DNA from: Chersky-840 sp035604715
GTDB lineage: Bacteria; Actinomycetota; Acidimicrobiia; Acidimicrobiales; UBA8190
Assembly: GCA_963731665.1 (NCBI GenBank)
Contig: CAVSWP010000008.1
Coordinates: 868,001 to 932,000 of the forward strand
DNA: 64,000 bases
Direction of reading: 5' to 3'
Below, one piece after another: positions 9,005 to 17,499 of the stretch. The notes beneath the pieces were generated by a model, which was not told the DNA's origin, ran no database searches, and saw only the letters and a list, made by a program, of their open reading frames with translations. Within the stretch, counting starts at the first letter, position 1. The number at the start of each line of letters is the position of its first letter. The translations under genes were made by a program, and so were the position numbers.

Positions 9005-10392
9005 GCGTCGATCCCGCTCGGCTCCAAGACGGCGCCCGGCGCCACCTCTGGATGCACTTCACCCGGCTGGGTGGGTACGAGCATCACGAGATCCCCATTT
9101 TCACTCGAGGCTCGGGGTCCCGTCTCTACGACGTGCATGGCCGGTCCTACCTCGACGGCCTGGCCAGCCTGTTCGTCGTGCAGGTCGGGCACGGCCGGGC
9201 CGACCTGGCCGAAGCAGGGCGCAGGCAGGCACAAGAGCTCGCCTACTACCCGATCTGGTCGGCAGCCCACCCGGCCGCCGTCGAGTTGGCGACACGGCTG
9301 GCCGAGCTCGCGCCGGGCGACCTCAACCGGGTGTTCTTCACCACCGGTGGCTCCGAAGCGGTCGAGTCGGCATGGAAGCTGGCGCGGGCCTACTTCAAGG
9401 AGATCGGGCAGCCCCAACGGACCAAGGTGATCGCCCGGGACCTCGCCTACCACGGCACGACATTGGGCGCCCTGGCCATCACCGGTCTACCGGCGCTGCG
9501 CGACCAATTCGAGCCAATGATGCCCGGTGCCGTGCACGTCGCCAACACCAACCGGTTCCGGTCGGGGTTCGGCCCCGAAGTAGAGGGCGACGACGATCGG
9601 TTCGCGGCCGCCTGCGCGGGCGCCATCGAGAACGCCATCCTGGCCGAAGGCCCCGACACCGTGGCGGCGGTGTTCCTCGAGCCCATCCAGAACACCGGGG
9701 GGTGCTTCGTCCCCCCGCCCGGGTACTTCTCCCGAGTGCGCGACATCTGTGACCGTCACGGTGTCCTGCTCGTGTCGGACGAGGTGATCTGCGCCTTCGG
9801 CCGTTTGGGGTCCTGGTTCGGCGCCCAGCGCTACGGGTACGTGCCCGACATGATCACCTTCGCCAAGGGGGTGACATCGGGCTACGCGCCACTCGCCGGC
9901 GTACTGTGTCGCGACTTCCTGGCCGAGCCGTTCCTGCACGGGGACGCCAGCTTCGCCCACGGCATCACCTTCGGAGGCCATCCGGTGTCGTGCGCGGTGG
10001 CGCTTGCCAACCTGGCGGTGCTCGACGAGGAGAAGATCGTCGACCACGTGGACGGCTTGGGGCCGGCCTTCGGGGCGCGGCTCGAGTCGCTGCGCGACGT
10101 GCCGATCGTGGGAGACGTCCGGGGAGACGGCTTCTTCTGGGCCATCGAGTTGTTGCGCGATCCCGACCACCCCGAGCGCCGCTTCACCCCCGAGGAACGC
10201 TCGGGGCTCATTCGGGGACTCGTCGCCCCCAGGTTGTTCGAAGAGGGCCTCGTGTGTCGGGCTGACGACCGCGTCGACCCGGTCATCCAACTCTCGCCCG
10301 TCCTGGTCAGCGGCGAGGACGAGCTCGACGAGATCGAGGCGACCTTACGCACCGTCCTCACCGAGGCGACCAAGCACCTCGTCTCCCCATAG
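9001..10392 (+). CDS. class III aminotransferase (putrescine/omega-amine:pyruvate type)
   Basis: A 463-residue PLP aminotransferase with the SpuC/omega-amine:pyruvate layout: an N-terminal HLWMHFTRLGGY, then FFTTGGSEAVESAWKLAR, YHGTTLGALAITG, VSDEVICAFGRLG, and the Schiff-base lysine K289 in ITFAKGVTSGYAPL. The GTG start overlaps the regulator stop (GTGA), showing coupling. With the PatD-like dehydrogenase it could catalyse the first step of putrescine breakdown (putrescine to 4-aminobutyraldehyde). Exact amine donor is not determinable from sequence. Confidence 0.88.
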   Translation: MSVDPARLQDGARRHLWMHFTRLGGYEHHEIPIFTRGSGSRLYDVHGRSYLDGLASLFVVQVGHGRADLAEAGRRQAQELAYYPIWSAAHPAAVELATRLAELAPGDLNRVFFTTGGSEAVESAWKLARAYFKEIGQPQRTKVIARDLAYHGTTLGALAITGLPALRDQFEPMMPGAVHVANTNRFRSGFGPEVEGDDDRFAAACAGAIENAILAEGPDTVAAVFLEPIQNTGGCFVPPPGYFSRVRDICDRHGVLLVSDEVICAFGRLGSWFGAQRYGYVPDMITFAKGVTSGYAPLAGVLCRDFLAEPFLHGDASFAHGITFGGHPVSCAVALANLAVLDEEKIVDHVDGLGPAFGARLESLRDVPIVGDVRGDGFFWAIELLRDPDHPERRFTPEERSGLIRGLVAPRLFEEGLVCRADDRVDPVIQLSPVLVSGEDELDEIEATLRTVLTEATKHLVSP

Positions 10393-10505
10393 GGCCCGCC
10401 CACAGGCTCCGGGCCGTGCGGGAACCGTCGGTACACTGGCGCCGGTCGTCAGCGCGTGCCGAGCGCCGTCGAGCCACCTGCCGGACGCCCACCTTCAGGA
10501 GCCCC

Positions 10506-10976
10506 GTGGAACCCTCCGAATTCGAATCGATCCGTCAGCTCAAATACGCGTACTTCCGCCTCCTGGACCTCAAGGCCTTCACCGAGCTCGGAGAATTGCT
10601 CACCGACGATGCCACCACCGCGTACCAGTCCGGTGAGCTGCGCCAGAGCGGTCGCCAGGCCATCGTGGCGTTCCTCCAGGAGTCCCTGGGCGACCCCGGC
10701 ATCGTCACCATGCACAACGGTCATCATCCGGAGATCACCCTCACTGGGGACACCACCGCCACCGGCCGGTGGTACCTCGAGGACCGCGTGATCGTGCCCG
10801 CCCAGGACTTCGAGCTCCACGGCACCGCGCTCTACTCGGACAGGTACTCAAAGGTCGGCGACCAGTGGAAGATTTCCCACACCGGGTACGAGCGGATCTA
10901 CGAGGAGCACGTTCGCTACTCGACCGGAGCGGTGCGCTCGATCCGTTCCGGGGGGCACACGACGACCTTCCCCTGA
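10506..10976 (+). CDS. SnoaL/NTF2-like protein
   Basis: Encodes 156 residues with the cone-shaped NTF2 pattern: N-terminal helices FESIRQLKYAYFRLLDLK, FTELGELLTDDATT, then beta strands including TMHNGHHPEITLTGD and WYLEDRV, ending DQWKISHTGYERIYEE. The fold is shared by SnoaL cyclases, ketosteroid isomerases and dehydratases; in this subfamily a His-rich pocket is common, but the reaction cannot be named. GTG 10506 is chosen because AGGAG at 10497-10501 lies 4 nt upstream. It converges on the quinone oxidoreductase gene. Confidence 0.8.
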   Translation: MEPSEFESIRQLKYAYFRLLDLKAFTELGELLTDDATTAYQSGELRQSGRQAIVAFLQESLGDPGIVTMHNGHHPEITLTGDTTATGRWYLEDRVIVPAQDFELHGTALYSDRYSKVGDQWKISHTGYERIYEEHVRYSTGAVRSIRSGGHTTTFP

Positions 10977-11014
10977 ACCCCCGAAGCCACGTTCTTGGCG
11001 TCGGGAAAGACCCG

Positions 11015-11986
11015 TCAGGGTACGAGCACGACCTTTCCCCCCTGAGTCCGGTCGAGCAGCGAGGCCATGACGTCAGCCGCCTCGTCCAGGGGACGCTGGG
11101 TGGGCTCGATGGGATGCAGGCGGCCGCTTCGGACCATCTCCATGATCTCGTCGAGCATGGCGCGTTGGCCCCCCGGGTCGCGCATCGCCCACGCCCCCCA
11201 GTCGACGCCCACGATCGTGCGGTTGTTGAGCAGCACGTGGTTGAGGGGGATCGAGGCGATGGTGCCCGACGCGAAGCCGATCACGCAGAACCGGCCGAAG
11301 GCCTTGGTGGCGCGCAGGGCAGCTTCACTGTGATGCCCCCCCACGGGGTCGACGACAACGTCCACCCCGCCCTGGGTGAGCCCGCGGGCCCGGGCCTTCA
11401 GATCGTCGTGCTCGTAGGCGACCGTGGCGTGAGCCCCCATGGCGCGAGCCGCTTCGAGTTTCTCGGTGCCCGACGCCGCCGCCACCACCTGCGCCCCCAG
11501 CGCCACCGCCACGTCGACGGCGGCCAGCCCGATGCCACCGCCCGCCCCCAACACCAGCACCCACTCGCCCTCGCTGACCGTGATGCGGCGCGCCAGCGCG
11601 AACCAGGCGGTGCAGTAGCTCTGGATGAACGCGGCCGCCTGGCCGAAGGTGAGACCGTCGGCAATCGGGTCCAGCGAGGAAGCTGCCACCACGACCTGCT
11701 CGGCGAACGCCCCGAAACCGATCATCGCCATCACCCGCTCGCCGACCTGCACCCGGGTCACGCCGTCCCCCACGGCGCTCACGACTCCGGCGATCTCCCC
11801 TCCGGGCACGAAAGGGACCGATGGCTTCATCTGGTAGCGACCCTGGCATATCAACCCGTCGACGTAGTTCGCCCCGGCGGCGCGCACGTCGACGACCACT
11901 TGTCCGGGACCGGGAAGCGGGGTGTCGCGCTCCTCGATGACGACATTGTCAAGCGATCCCAGTTCCCGACAGACCACCACGCGCAC
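11015..11986 (-). CDS. zinc-independent NADPH:quinone oxidoreductase (MDR superfamily)
   Basis: A 323-residue medium-chain dehydrogenase/reductase of the quinone oxidoreductase (QOR) group. The N-terminal GroES-like half includes GANYVDGLICQGRYQ and PFVPGGEIAGVV; the cofactor domain has VLGAGGGIGLAAVDVA, a nucleotide-binding glycine-rich loop. The cysteines and histidine of zinc MDRs are absent. The family reduces quinones, enoyl-CoA or other alpha,beta-unsaturated substrates. Three GTG codons lie close together at 11986, 11980 and 11977; the first gives the common MRxVVCRE opening, the second better spacing from GGAG. It is divergent from the TetR gene. Confidence 0.87.
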   Translation of the reverse strand: MRVVVCRELGSLDNVVIEERDTPLPGPGQVVVDVRAAGANYVDGLICQGRYQMKPSVPFVPGGEIAGVVSAVGDGVTRVQVGERVMAMIGFGAFAEQVVVAASSLDPIADGLTFGQAAAFIQSYCTAWFALARRITVSEGEWVLVLGAGGGIGLAAVDVAVALGAQVVAAASGTEKLEAARAMGAHATVAYEHDDLKARARGLTQGGVDVVVDPVGGHHSEAALRATKAFGRFCVIGFASGTIASIPLNHVLLNNRTIVGVDWGAWAMRDPGGQRAMLDEIMEMVRSGRLHPIEPTQRPLDEAADVMASLLDRTQGGKVVLVP

Positions 11987-12058
11987 GCTCCGGACATTAG
12001 GGCATCGCCACCACCCTCCGGCGTCCGCACCCCGGGCACGGGGCCGACGAGAAACTTC

Positions 12059-12075
12059 TTGCATCGATGGTGCAA
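12059..12075. promoter_or_regulatory. candidate TetR operator
   Basis: TTGCA at 12059-12063 and TGCAA at 12071-12075 form an inverted repeat around a 7-nt centre, inside a local AT-rich stretch with flanking AAACTTC and AACTTT. It lies between the quinone oxidoreductase start and the TetR start (12095), the normal place for an autoregulatory TetR operator. A promoter role is inference. Confidence 0.4.
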
Positions 12076-12094
12076 ACTTTCTTAGGATCGCCCG

Positions 12095-12712
12095 GTGGTC
12101 TCCATGGTCGACACCAAGGTCGACGGGCGGGTGGCGCGTGGGCAGCGCACCCGCCGGGCCCTCGCCGAGTCGATGATCAACCTCATCGAGAGCGGTGACC
12201 CCGATCCCACCGCACGGGCCATCGCCGAGGGCGCCGGAGTTTCGCTGCGACTGGTGTTCCATCACTTCGACGACCTCGAGTCGATCCTGCGAGCCGCGGT
12301 GGAGATCCAGCAGGAGCGCCATTGGCGACACATCCGACAGGTCGAACCCACGCTGGCGATGGACGAACGCCTGGCCCGTGTCGTGCGCCAGCGCACCGTG
12401 GTCTTCGAGGCCATTGCCCCGGTGCGGCGGTCGGCGGAACGGTGGGCGCAGAGCTCCCCCACCGTGGACCGCGAGCTGACCAGGGGGCGCAAGTGGCTCC
12501 GGCGCCAGCTCCACGCCACCTTCGCACCGGAGCTCGAGGGACAACCCCCGGCGGAGCGCCGACTTCTCCTCGATGCGCTCGAGGTGGCGACTTCCTGGGA
12601 GACGTGGGATCAACTCCAGCGCCTGGGCAGGACGACGATGGCGTGTCGCCGGACCATGGCGGCACTCGCCGGTGCCGTGCTGTCGGGACCGTCGACGGGG
12701 GGCAGGCTGTGA
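12095..12712 (+). CDS. TetR family transcriptional regulator
   Basis: Encodes 205 residues with an N-terminal TetR DNA-binding domain at about residues 15-65: RRALAESMINLIESG, then ARAIAEGAGVSLRLVFHHF, the classic helix-turn-helix with the final phenylalanine pair. The remainder is the helical ligand-binding and dimerisation domain. GTG 12095 is used because AGGA lies 7 nt upstream; ATG 12104 is an alternative. Its stop overlaps the dehalogenase GTG by 4 nt, so it probably controls that gene and perhaps the divergent oxidoreductase. Confidence 0.88.
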   Translation: MVSMVDTKVDGRVARGQRTRRALAESMINLIESGDPDPTARAIAEGAGVSLRLVFHHFDDLESILRAAVEIQQERHWRHIRQVEPTLAMDERLARVVRQRTVVFEAIAPVRRSAERWAQSSPTVDRELTRGRKWLRRQLHATFAPELEGQPPAERRLLLDALEVATSWETWDQLQRLGRTTMACRRTMAALAGAVLSGPSTGGRL

Positions 12713-13632
12713 ACGTGCTCCGCACGCCCGACGAGCGCTTCGAGAACCTGGTGGGGTTCGACTTCGCACCTCATTACGTCGAGATCCCCGGCGGTGACGA
12801 AGAAGAAGCCATCCGGGTCCACTACCTCGACGAGGGCCCGGCGTCGGCGGCGGAGACAATCCTCCTCCTGCACGGAGAGCCCTCGTGGTGCTACCTCTAC
12901 CGCAAGATGGTCGGTCCCCTCACCAATGCGGGCTTCCGAGTCGTGGCGCCGGATCTGGTGGGATTCGGCCGTTCCGACAAGCCCGCCCTCCGCAGCGATT
13001 ACACCTACGCGCGACACGTCGGGTGGATGGGTGCGGCGGTGTTCGACGCGCTCAACCTCTCCGGCCTCACCCTCGTCGGCCAGGACTGGGGAGGGCTCGT
13101 GGGCCTCCGTCTCGTGGCGGAACACCCGGAGCGGTTCCGCAGGGTGGTGGCCGCCAATACCGGTCTCCCGACGGGCGACTTGGACATGGGCGAAGCATTC
13201 TGGGCGTGGCAGAAGTTCTCTCAGGAGGTGCCCACGTTGCCGGTGGGCCGCATCGTCGGTGGCGGCTGTGTGTCCGACCTCCCACCCGATGTGATCGCCG
13301 CCTACGACGCCCCCTTCCCCGACGAGTCGTACAAAGAGGGTGCACGGCAATTCCCGATTCTCGTCCCTTCCCGTCCCGATGACCCCGCCGCCGAGGCCAA
13401 CCGCAGCGCCTGGGACGTCCTGCGCCGTTTCGACAAGCCGTTCCTGTGCGCCTTCAGTGATCGCGACCCCATCACTCGGGGGGCGGACCAGCTCTTCTGT
13501 GACCAGGTGCCCGGGGCGTCGGGCCAGAACCACACCACCATCACCGGGGCCGGGCACTTCCTCCAAGAGGACAAGGGGGAGGACCTTGCCTCCGCCGTGA
13601 TCGACTTCGTCCACCGCAACACCGCTGCCTGA
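12709..13632 (+). CDS. haloalkane dehalogenase-like alpha/beta hydrolase (DhlA/HLD-I type)
   Basis: A 307-residue alpha/beta hydrolase. It starts LRTPDERFENL, nearly the opening of Xanthobacter DhlA, then LLLHGEPSWCYLYRK (oxyanion HGEP and halide-binding Trp), nucleophile D126 in LVGQDWGG, a probable acid at D253 in FSDRDPIT and catalytic H283 in GAGHFLQED. The reaction would be hydrolytic removal of halide from haloalkanes, giving an alcohol; some relatives act as epoxide hydrolases. The GTG overlaps the TetR stop (GTGA). The sulfatase gene follows after 35 nt. Natural substrate is unknown. Confidence 0.82.
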   Translation: MNVLRTPDERFENLVGFDFAPHYVEIPGGDEEEAIRVHYLDEGPASAAETILLLHGEPSWCYLYRKMVGPLTNAGFRVVAPDLVGFGRSDKPALRSDYTYARHVGWMGAAVFDALNLSGLTLVGQDWGGLVGLRLVAEHPERFRRVVAANTGLPTGDLDMGEAFWAWQKFSQEVPTLPVGRIVGGGCVSDLPPDVIAAYDAPFPDESYKEGARQFPILVPSRPDDPAAEANRSAWDVLRRFDKPFLCAFSDRDPITRGADQLFCDQVPGASGQNHTTITGAGHFLQEDKGEDLASAVIDFVHRNTAA

Positions 13633-13667
13633 CCGCCCACCACCAACCCCCGACCGATCGGACCGCC

Positions 13668-15200
13668 ATGGGCCGCAAGATCCTCTTCGTCACCACCGAC
13701 CAGCAGCGCTACGACGCCCTGGGGTGCACGGGCAACATCGTGGCCCGCACCCCGGTGGTGGACGGGCTCGCCTCGAACGGCATCGTGTACGACCGCGCCC
13801 ACAACCAGAACACGGTGTGCACCCCGGCGCGCTCCACCATGATCACCGGGCAGTACGTACGCACCCACGGCGTCGTCTCCAACGGGGTGCCTCTGCCGCT
13901 CGGCGCCCCGTCGGTGGCCGAGCACCTTCACGACACCGTCGGCTACCGAACCGCCCTCGTGGGCAAGGCGCACTTTCAGCCCGCCTTCGACCCCGAGGGC
14001 AAATGGATGGAGAATTGCCTGGCCCGGGACCGGTCGACGGGGCCGTACCGGGGATTCGACCACGTCGAGCTGGCCATGCACGGGTACCTCCGGCGCTGGC
14101 ACTACGACACCTGGCTCGAGACCAACGGCCCGCAGTGGCTCGACGCGTTCTACCCGCTCATCAACTTCGCCAGCATGGGCCTCAACGACGAAGGCGGCGG
14201 CGACACCGATGCCCCCGAGGTCAAGCACAACCCCATGCCCCGCGGGATGTACCACACGGACTGGGTCGCCGATCGCACCATCGCCTGGCTCAACTCTCTC
14301 GGCCCTGACGACGACTGGTTCTGCTGGATGAGCTTCCCCGATCCGCACCACCCGTGGGACCCGCCGGTCGACGAGGTGCGGCGCCGGGTCAACTGGCGGG
14401 ACCTCGACCTCCCGCCGGGCCACCCGGGATCGCCGGACAAGGCGGTCGAGGTGCTGGCCCAGAAGCCCCACCACTGGCTCGACTGGTACGAGGGACGATT
14501 CCAGAACATGGAGGGCGGGCCGATGAAATTCGTGCCCGGGAAGATGTCGCACGACCAGGTGCGAGAAGTCAACGCCCTGGTGCACGTGGAGAACGAGCTG
14601 ATCGACGAAGCGCTCGGCCGGGTCATGGCCAGGATCGAGGAGCGTGGCTGGAGTTCCGACACCGATGTGGTGTTCACCACCGATCACGGCGAGCTCCAAG
14701 GAGACTTTGGGCTGCTGTTCAAAGGCCCGTACCACGTCGACGCGTTGATGCGCGTGCCTCTGGTATGGCGTCCCGCTCCGAGCGCCGGCGTGTCCCCCGT
14801 GCGAGTGGGCGAGCCCGTCAGTCACGTCGATCTGGCCCCGACATTCTGCGAGATTGCCGGTGCGGTGATACCCGACTGGGCCCAGGGCCGCCCTCTGCCC
14901 ACCGCGGTCGGCTCGGATCGGCAGTGGGCCATCACCGAGTGGGACAGCCAGTTCGCCCACATCGGCATGCGGTTGCGCTCGATCTACCGTGACGGGTGGC
15001 TGTGCACCGCCTACGAGCCCGGCCCCCTCTACTCGGGGACCGAAGGTGAGCTCTACCAGCTCGCCGAGGACCCCCTGCAGTGGCGCAACCTGTGGGACGA
15101 CCCCGCCTACCGGACTCGGCGCGACGAGCTCTTCGCCGATCTCTACGACAACCTGCCTCCCGAACGCGAGATCAAGCTGGCCGTGGAGGCACCTGTCTGA
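13668..15200 (+). CDS. sulfatase / phosphonate monoester hydrolase family enzyme
   Basis: A 510-residue alkaline-phosphatase-superfamily enzyme. It opens with ILFVTTDQQRYDALGC (metal-binding Asp) and carries the formylglycine signature VCTPARSTMITG, with C51 the residue to be oxidised to formylglycine. Further metal or substrate positions are seen in TTDHGELQGD and in KGPYHVD. The family hydrolyses sulfate esters, phosphonate or phosphate monoesters. A formylglycine-generating enzyme is not in the window. It lies 35 nt after the dehalogenase on the same strand and is probably co-transcribed. Confidence 0.88.
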   Translation: MGRKILFVTTDQQRYDALGCTGNIVARTPVVDGLASNGIVYDRAHNQNTVCTPARSTMITGQYVRTHGVVSNGVPLPLGAPSVAEHLHDTVGYRTALVGKAHFQPAFDPEGKWMENCLARDRSTGPYRGFDHVELAMHGYLRRWHYDTWLETNGPQWLDAFYPLINFASMGLNDEGGGDTDAPEVKHNPMPRGMYHTDWVADRTIAWLNSLGPDDDWFCWMSFPDPHHPWDPPVDEVRRRVNWRDLDLPPGHPGSPDKAVEVLAQKPHHWLDWYEGRFQNMEGGPMKFVPGKMSHDQVREVNALVHVENELIDEALGRVMARIEERGWSSDTDVVFTTDHGELQGDFGLLFKGPYHVDALMRVPLVWRPAPSAGVSPVRVGEPVSHVDLAPTFCEIAGAVIPDWAQGRPLPTAVGSDRQWAITEWDSQFAHIGMRLRSIYRDGWLCTAYEPGPLYSGTEGELYQLAEDPLQWRNLWDDPAYRTRRDELFADLYDNLPPEREIKLAVEAPV

Positions 15201-15206
15201 TTCGCA

Positions 15207-15220
15207 GACGGGGTCCCGTC
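15207..15220. terminator. possible hairpin between convergent genes
   Basis: GACGGG and CCCGTC form a perfect inverted repeat around GT, 6 nt after the sulfatase stop and before the end of the oppositely oriented histidine phosphatase gene. There is no T-run, so factor-independent termination is uncertain. Confidence 0.3.
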
Positions 15221-15243
15221 ACGAGCCGGGCGTCATGACCACC

Positions 15244-15291
15244 GTCTCGTTGTAGCTATGTCTCGTTGTAGCTATGTCTCGTTGTAGCTGT
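15244..15291. repeat. three tandem 16-bp copies across a stop codon
   Basis: Three head-to-tail copies of a 16-bp unit (GTCTCGTTGTAGCTAT at 15244, 15260; last copy ending TGT at 15291). The minus-strand histidine phosphatase reads through the third copy as SYNET and meets its TAG at 15274-15272 in the second. Copy number changes of 16 bp would alter where that frame ends. Confidence 0.9.
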
Positions 15292-15850
15292 GCAGTATCG
15301 GGCCGTCGTTTCTCCACCCCACACGGGTGACCGAGGCGGTGGCCAGGTGGAGGCGCCACGTCACCTGGTCTCCCGCGCCGAGCGCCCACGCCACGGCCGC
15401 TTTGATGGGCGAGACGTGGCTCACCACCACGACGTTGCGCTCGCCACGCGCTCCCTCACCGCCGCGTGCGAACAGCTCCTCGCACGCGGCCCGGACTCGG
15501 ACCCCGACCCATGCCAACGACTCCCCCCCGGGCGGGCGGTAAGTCGGGTCCTCCCGCCACTGGGCCCAGACCTCGGCGGGGACGTCTTCGAGATCACGGC
15601 CCTCGAACTCTCCGTAATCCACCTCGATCCACCGCTCGTCGACCTCGACAGGCACCTCCAACCCCAGCGCCCCCGCGGTGTCGAGGGCGCGCCCGAGGGG
15701 ACTGGACATCAGCCGACCGACCCGCCCAAGCTTTGCGCCCAGCATGCTGGCGTCAGAACGACCCTTGGCGGTCAGCGGTGACTCGCGGCGCCCGAGAAGC
15801 TGTCCGGCGGCGTTGCCCACCGTCTCCCCGTGGCGCACCAGGAGAAGCAC
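15272..15850 (-). CDS. histidine phosphatase family protein (phosphoglycerate mutase-like)
   Basis: Encodes 192 residues. The RHG motif at the N-terminus (LLLVRHGETVGNAAG) supplies the phospho-accepting histidine; SSPLGRALDTA holds the second Arg, EVDYGEFEG the acid, and VVVVSHVSPIKAAV the second catalytic histidine. These enzymes dephosphorylate small metabolites or proteins. GTG 15850 follows the zinc-ribbon gene stop by 6 nt with GAGGCGAC between, so it is the third gene of a NUDIX - zinc ribbon - phosphatase operon. Its stop lies in a 16-bp tandem repeat. Confidence 0.9.
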   Translation of the reverse strand: MLLLVRHGETVGNAAGQLLGRRESPLTAKGRSDASMLGAKLGRVGRLMSSPLGRALDTAGALGLEVPVEVDERWIEVDYGEFEGRDLEDVPAEVWAQWREDPTYRPPGGESLAWVGVRVRAACEELFARGGEGARGERNVVVVSHVSPIKAAVAWALGAGDQVTWRLHLATASVTRVGWRNDGPILHSYNET

Positions 15851-15856
15851 GTCGCC

Positions 15857-16621
15857 TCAGCGCACCAGGATCCGACCGCACTGTTCGCAGGTGATCACGG
15901 CGTCCGGAGGTGCCTTGCGGATTCGGTCAAGCTCCATCGACGACAGCTTCAGATGGCACCCGCTGCACGACCCGCCCACCAGGCGGGCGGCTCCGGTGCC
16001 TCCGAGCTTGGAGCGGAGCTGCTCGTAGCGGGTGAGGAGGTCGTCGCGCACTCCCGAGGCGGCCGCCACCCGTGCTCGGCTCTCCGCGGCGATCTCGTCC
16101 TGGAGCTCGCTCTCGGTGGTTCCCAGCACGGTTCGTAGCCGCTCGGCGTCTTTGTCCAGTGCCTCGCGCCTCACGTCGCCGGCCAGCAGCTCGGTGTCCA
16201 GAGGCTCGAGCGCCTCCATCACCTCGATCTCTCGGTCTTCGAGCTCGCTGATGTGGCGGGCCAGGTGCTTGACCTCCTCGTGCATAGCCTGGAGCTCACG
16301 CGAGGCGACGATCTGGCCGCCGAACAACCGCTTCTCGATCGTGTCGCGACGCGTACGGGACGCCTCGATCTGATGCTCGAGCGCCGACTGGCGGTCGCCC
16401 AGCTCGTCACGCGTCAGGCGCAGCTCCTTGGTGCGGGTGTCCAGCACCCCCAGCTGTCGGTCGATGTCAGCGAGCTGAGCGCGCTCGGGGAGAGTCGCCT
16501 GGCGGTGGCGGAGCTGGTCGATGACCGTGTCGTGGTCCTGCACCTCGAGCAGCTGAACCAGGGGCCCGACGGGTGGGTCGGACCCCGGGGCCGGGTCTCG
16601 ATCACCTTCTTCGGTCGTCAT
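15857..16621 (-). CDS. coiled-coil zinc-ribbon protein (CT398-like, C4-type)
   Basis: About 254 residues. Most of the protein is a long charged coiled coil (for example LPERAQLADIDRQLGVLDTR, then EELxx heptads), followed by a C-terminal zinc ribbon with cysteine pairs in GGSCSGCHLKL and ITCEQCGRILVR. This architecture is the widely conserved actinobacterial C4-type zinc-ribbon family, usually near RNase H/Nif3-type genes; its function is not settled and nucleic acid or protein scaffolding has been proposed. ATG 16621 sits directly after GGGAG; GTG 16651 is an alternative start. Confidence 0.82.
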   Translation of the reverse strand: MTTEEGDRDPAPGSDPPVGPLVQLLEVQDHDTVIDQLRHRQATLPERAQLADIDRQLGVLDTRTKELRLTRDELGDRQSALEHQIEASRTRRDTIEKRLFGGQIVASRELQAMHEEVKHLARHISELEDREIEVMEALEPLDTELLAGDVRREALDKDAERLRTVLGTTESELQDEIAAESRARVAAASGVRDDLLTRYEQLRSKLGGTGAARLVGGSCSGCHLKLSSMELDRIRKAPPDAVITCEQCGRILVR

Positions 16622-16672
16622 CTCCCGCCTGTCATGTCGTGGAGCCTGCACGTTCTCATGGGGTGGCGTCTT

Positions 16673-17356
16673 TCACCGTGTCGTGGGGTCGACACCATTG
16701 TGCCGGGGACCGGCGCCTTCCCCGGTCGCGCCGGCCAAGGGGGACGAGCCGGGCGACGGGCCTCCTCCATGGTGCCCGGCACGGACCTCGGGCTGGAGCC
16801 GGGCGGCGCGCAACGCACCCACCAGGGCCTCGTCGGCGAGGGAGGCGGCTTCTTCCCAGCCGAACCACCGCGCGTGGGGGCTCTCTCCTTGTGGGGGGGC
16901 CGGGTCGCGATCGGGTCCGAGGAGCAGATATCGCAGGTCAAGATGGGTATGTCCTTGCGCGGCGCGGTGCACGTCAACGTGGATGAGGCGAGGCCCGGGC
17001 CCCGGATGGGTGAGCGTCAGGCCCGTCTCCTCCTGTGCCTCACGCAGGGCCGCGTCCCAAGGTGCTTCACCGGGTTCGAGGTGCCCCCCCGGTTGTAACC
17101 ACCGGTGCAGGCGTTTGTGCATGTGCAGGACCGTTCCCCGTGTCCCCACCACCACCGCCGACCCGGTGACATGTTCAGGACCGGACGACTGTTCGAAGGG
17201 ACGGGGGAGAGTGTCGAGGTCGAGGGTGATGCGCGCCCGCGATCGCACCTCGCGCTCGTCGGCAGGCACATGGGCGTCGAGCGCCGCCTGGACGGCGGCG
17301 ACGAAGCCGGGGGGCCCGCCGCCCCTTGGGACCGGTCGCCCGACACCTTGCGACAC
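16673..17356 (-). CDS. NUDIX hydrolase
   Basis: Encodes 227 residues. The Nudix box spans about residues 91-113, starting GGHLEPGEAPWDAAL and continuing REAQEETGL, with all metal-binding glutamates present. The upstream segment (VVVGTRGTVLHMHKRLHRWL) is the standard beta strand pair. Nudix enzymes cleave nucleoside diphosphate derivatives; the exact substrate is open. The C-terminal 40 residues are Gly/Pro-rich and probably disordered. It is the first gene of the run leading into the zinc-ribbon and phosphatase genes, and is divergent from the M50 protease gene. Confidence 0.9.
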   Translation of the reverse strand: MSQGVGRPVPRGGGPPGFVAAVQAALDAHVPADEREVRSRARITLDLDTLPRPFEQSSGPEHVTGSAVVVGTRGTVLHMHKRLHRWLQPGGHLEPGEAPWDAALREAQEETGLTLTHPGPGPRLIHVDVHRAAQGHTHLDLRYLLLGPDRDPAPPQGESPHARWFGWEEAASLADEALVGALRAARLQPEVRAGHHGGGPSPGSSPLAGATGEGAGPRHNGVDPTTR

Positions 17357-17499
17357 GATCCATCCCTAGCACACGCCGGCGCCAGGCACCCCGGTGCGTC
17401 TCTTCAGGTGGTGCGCAAACCCGAAGGCGGCGCGGCCCTGGCAGAAGAAGATGGCCGAGGTGACACCCCACGGCCCTCACGGGGCCCCAAGATGGTGGG

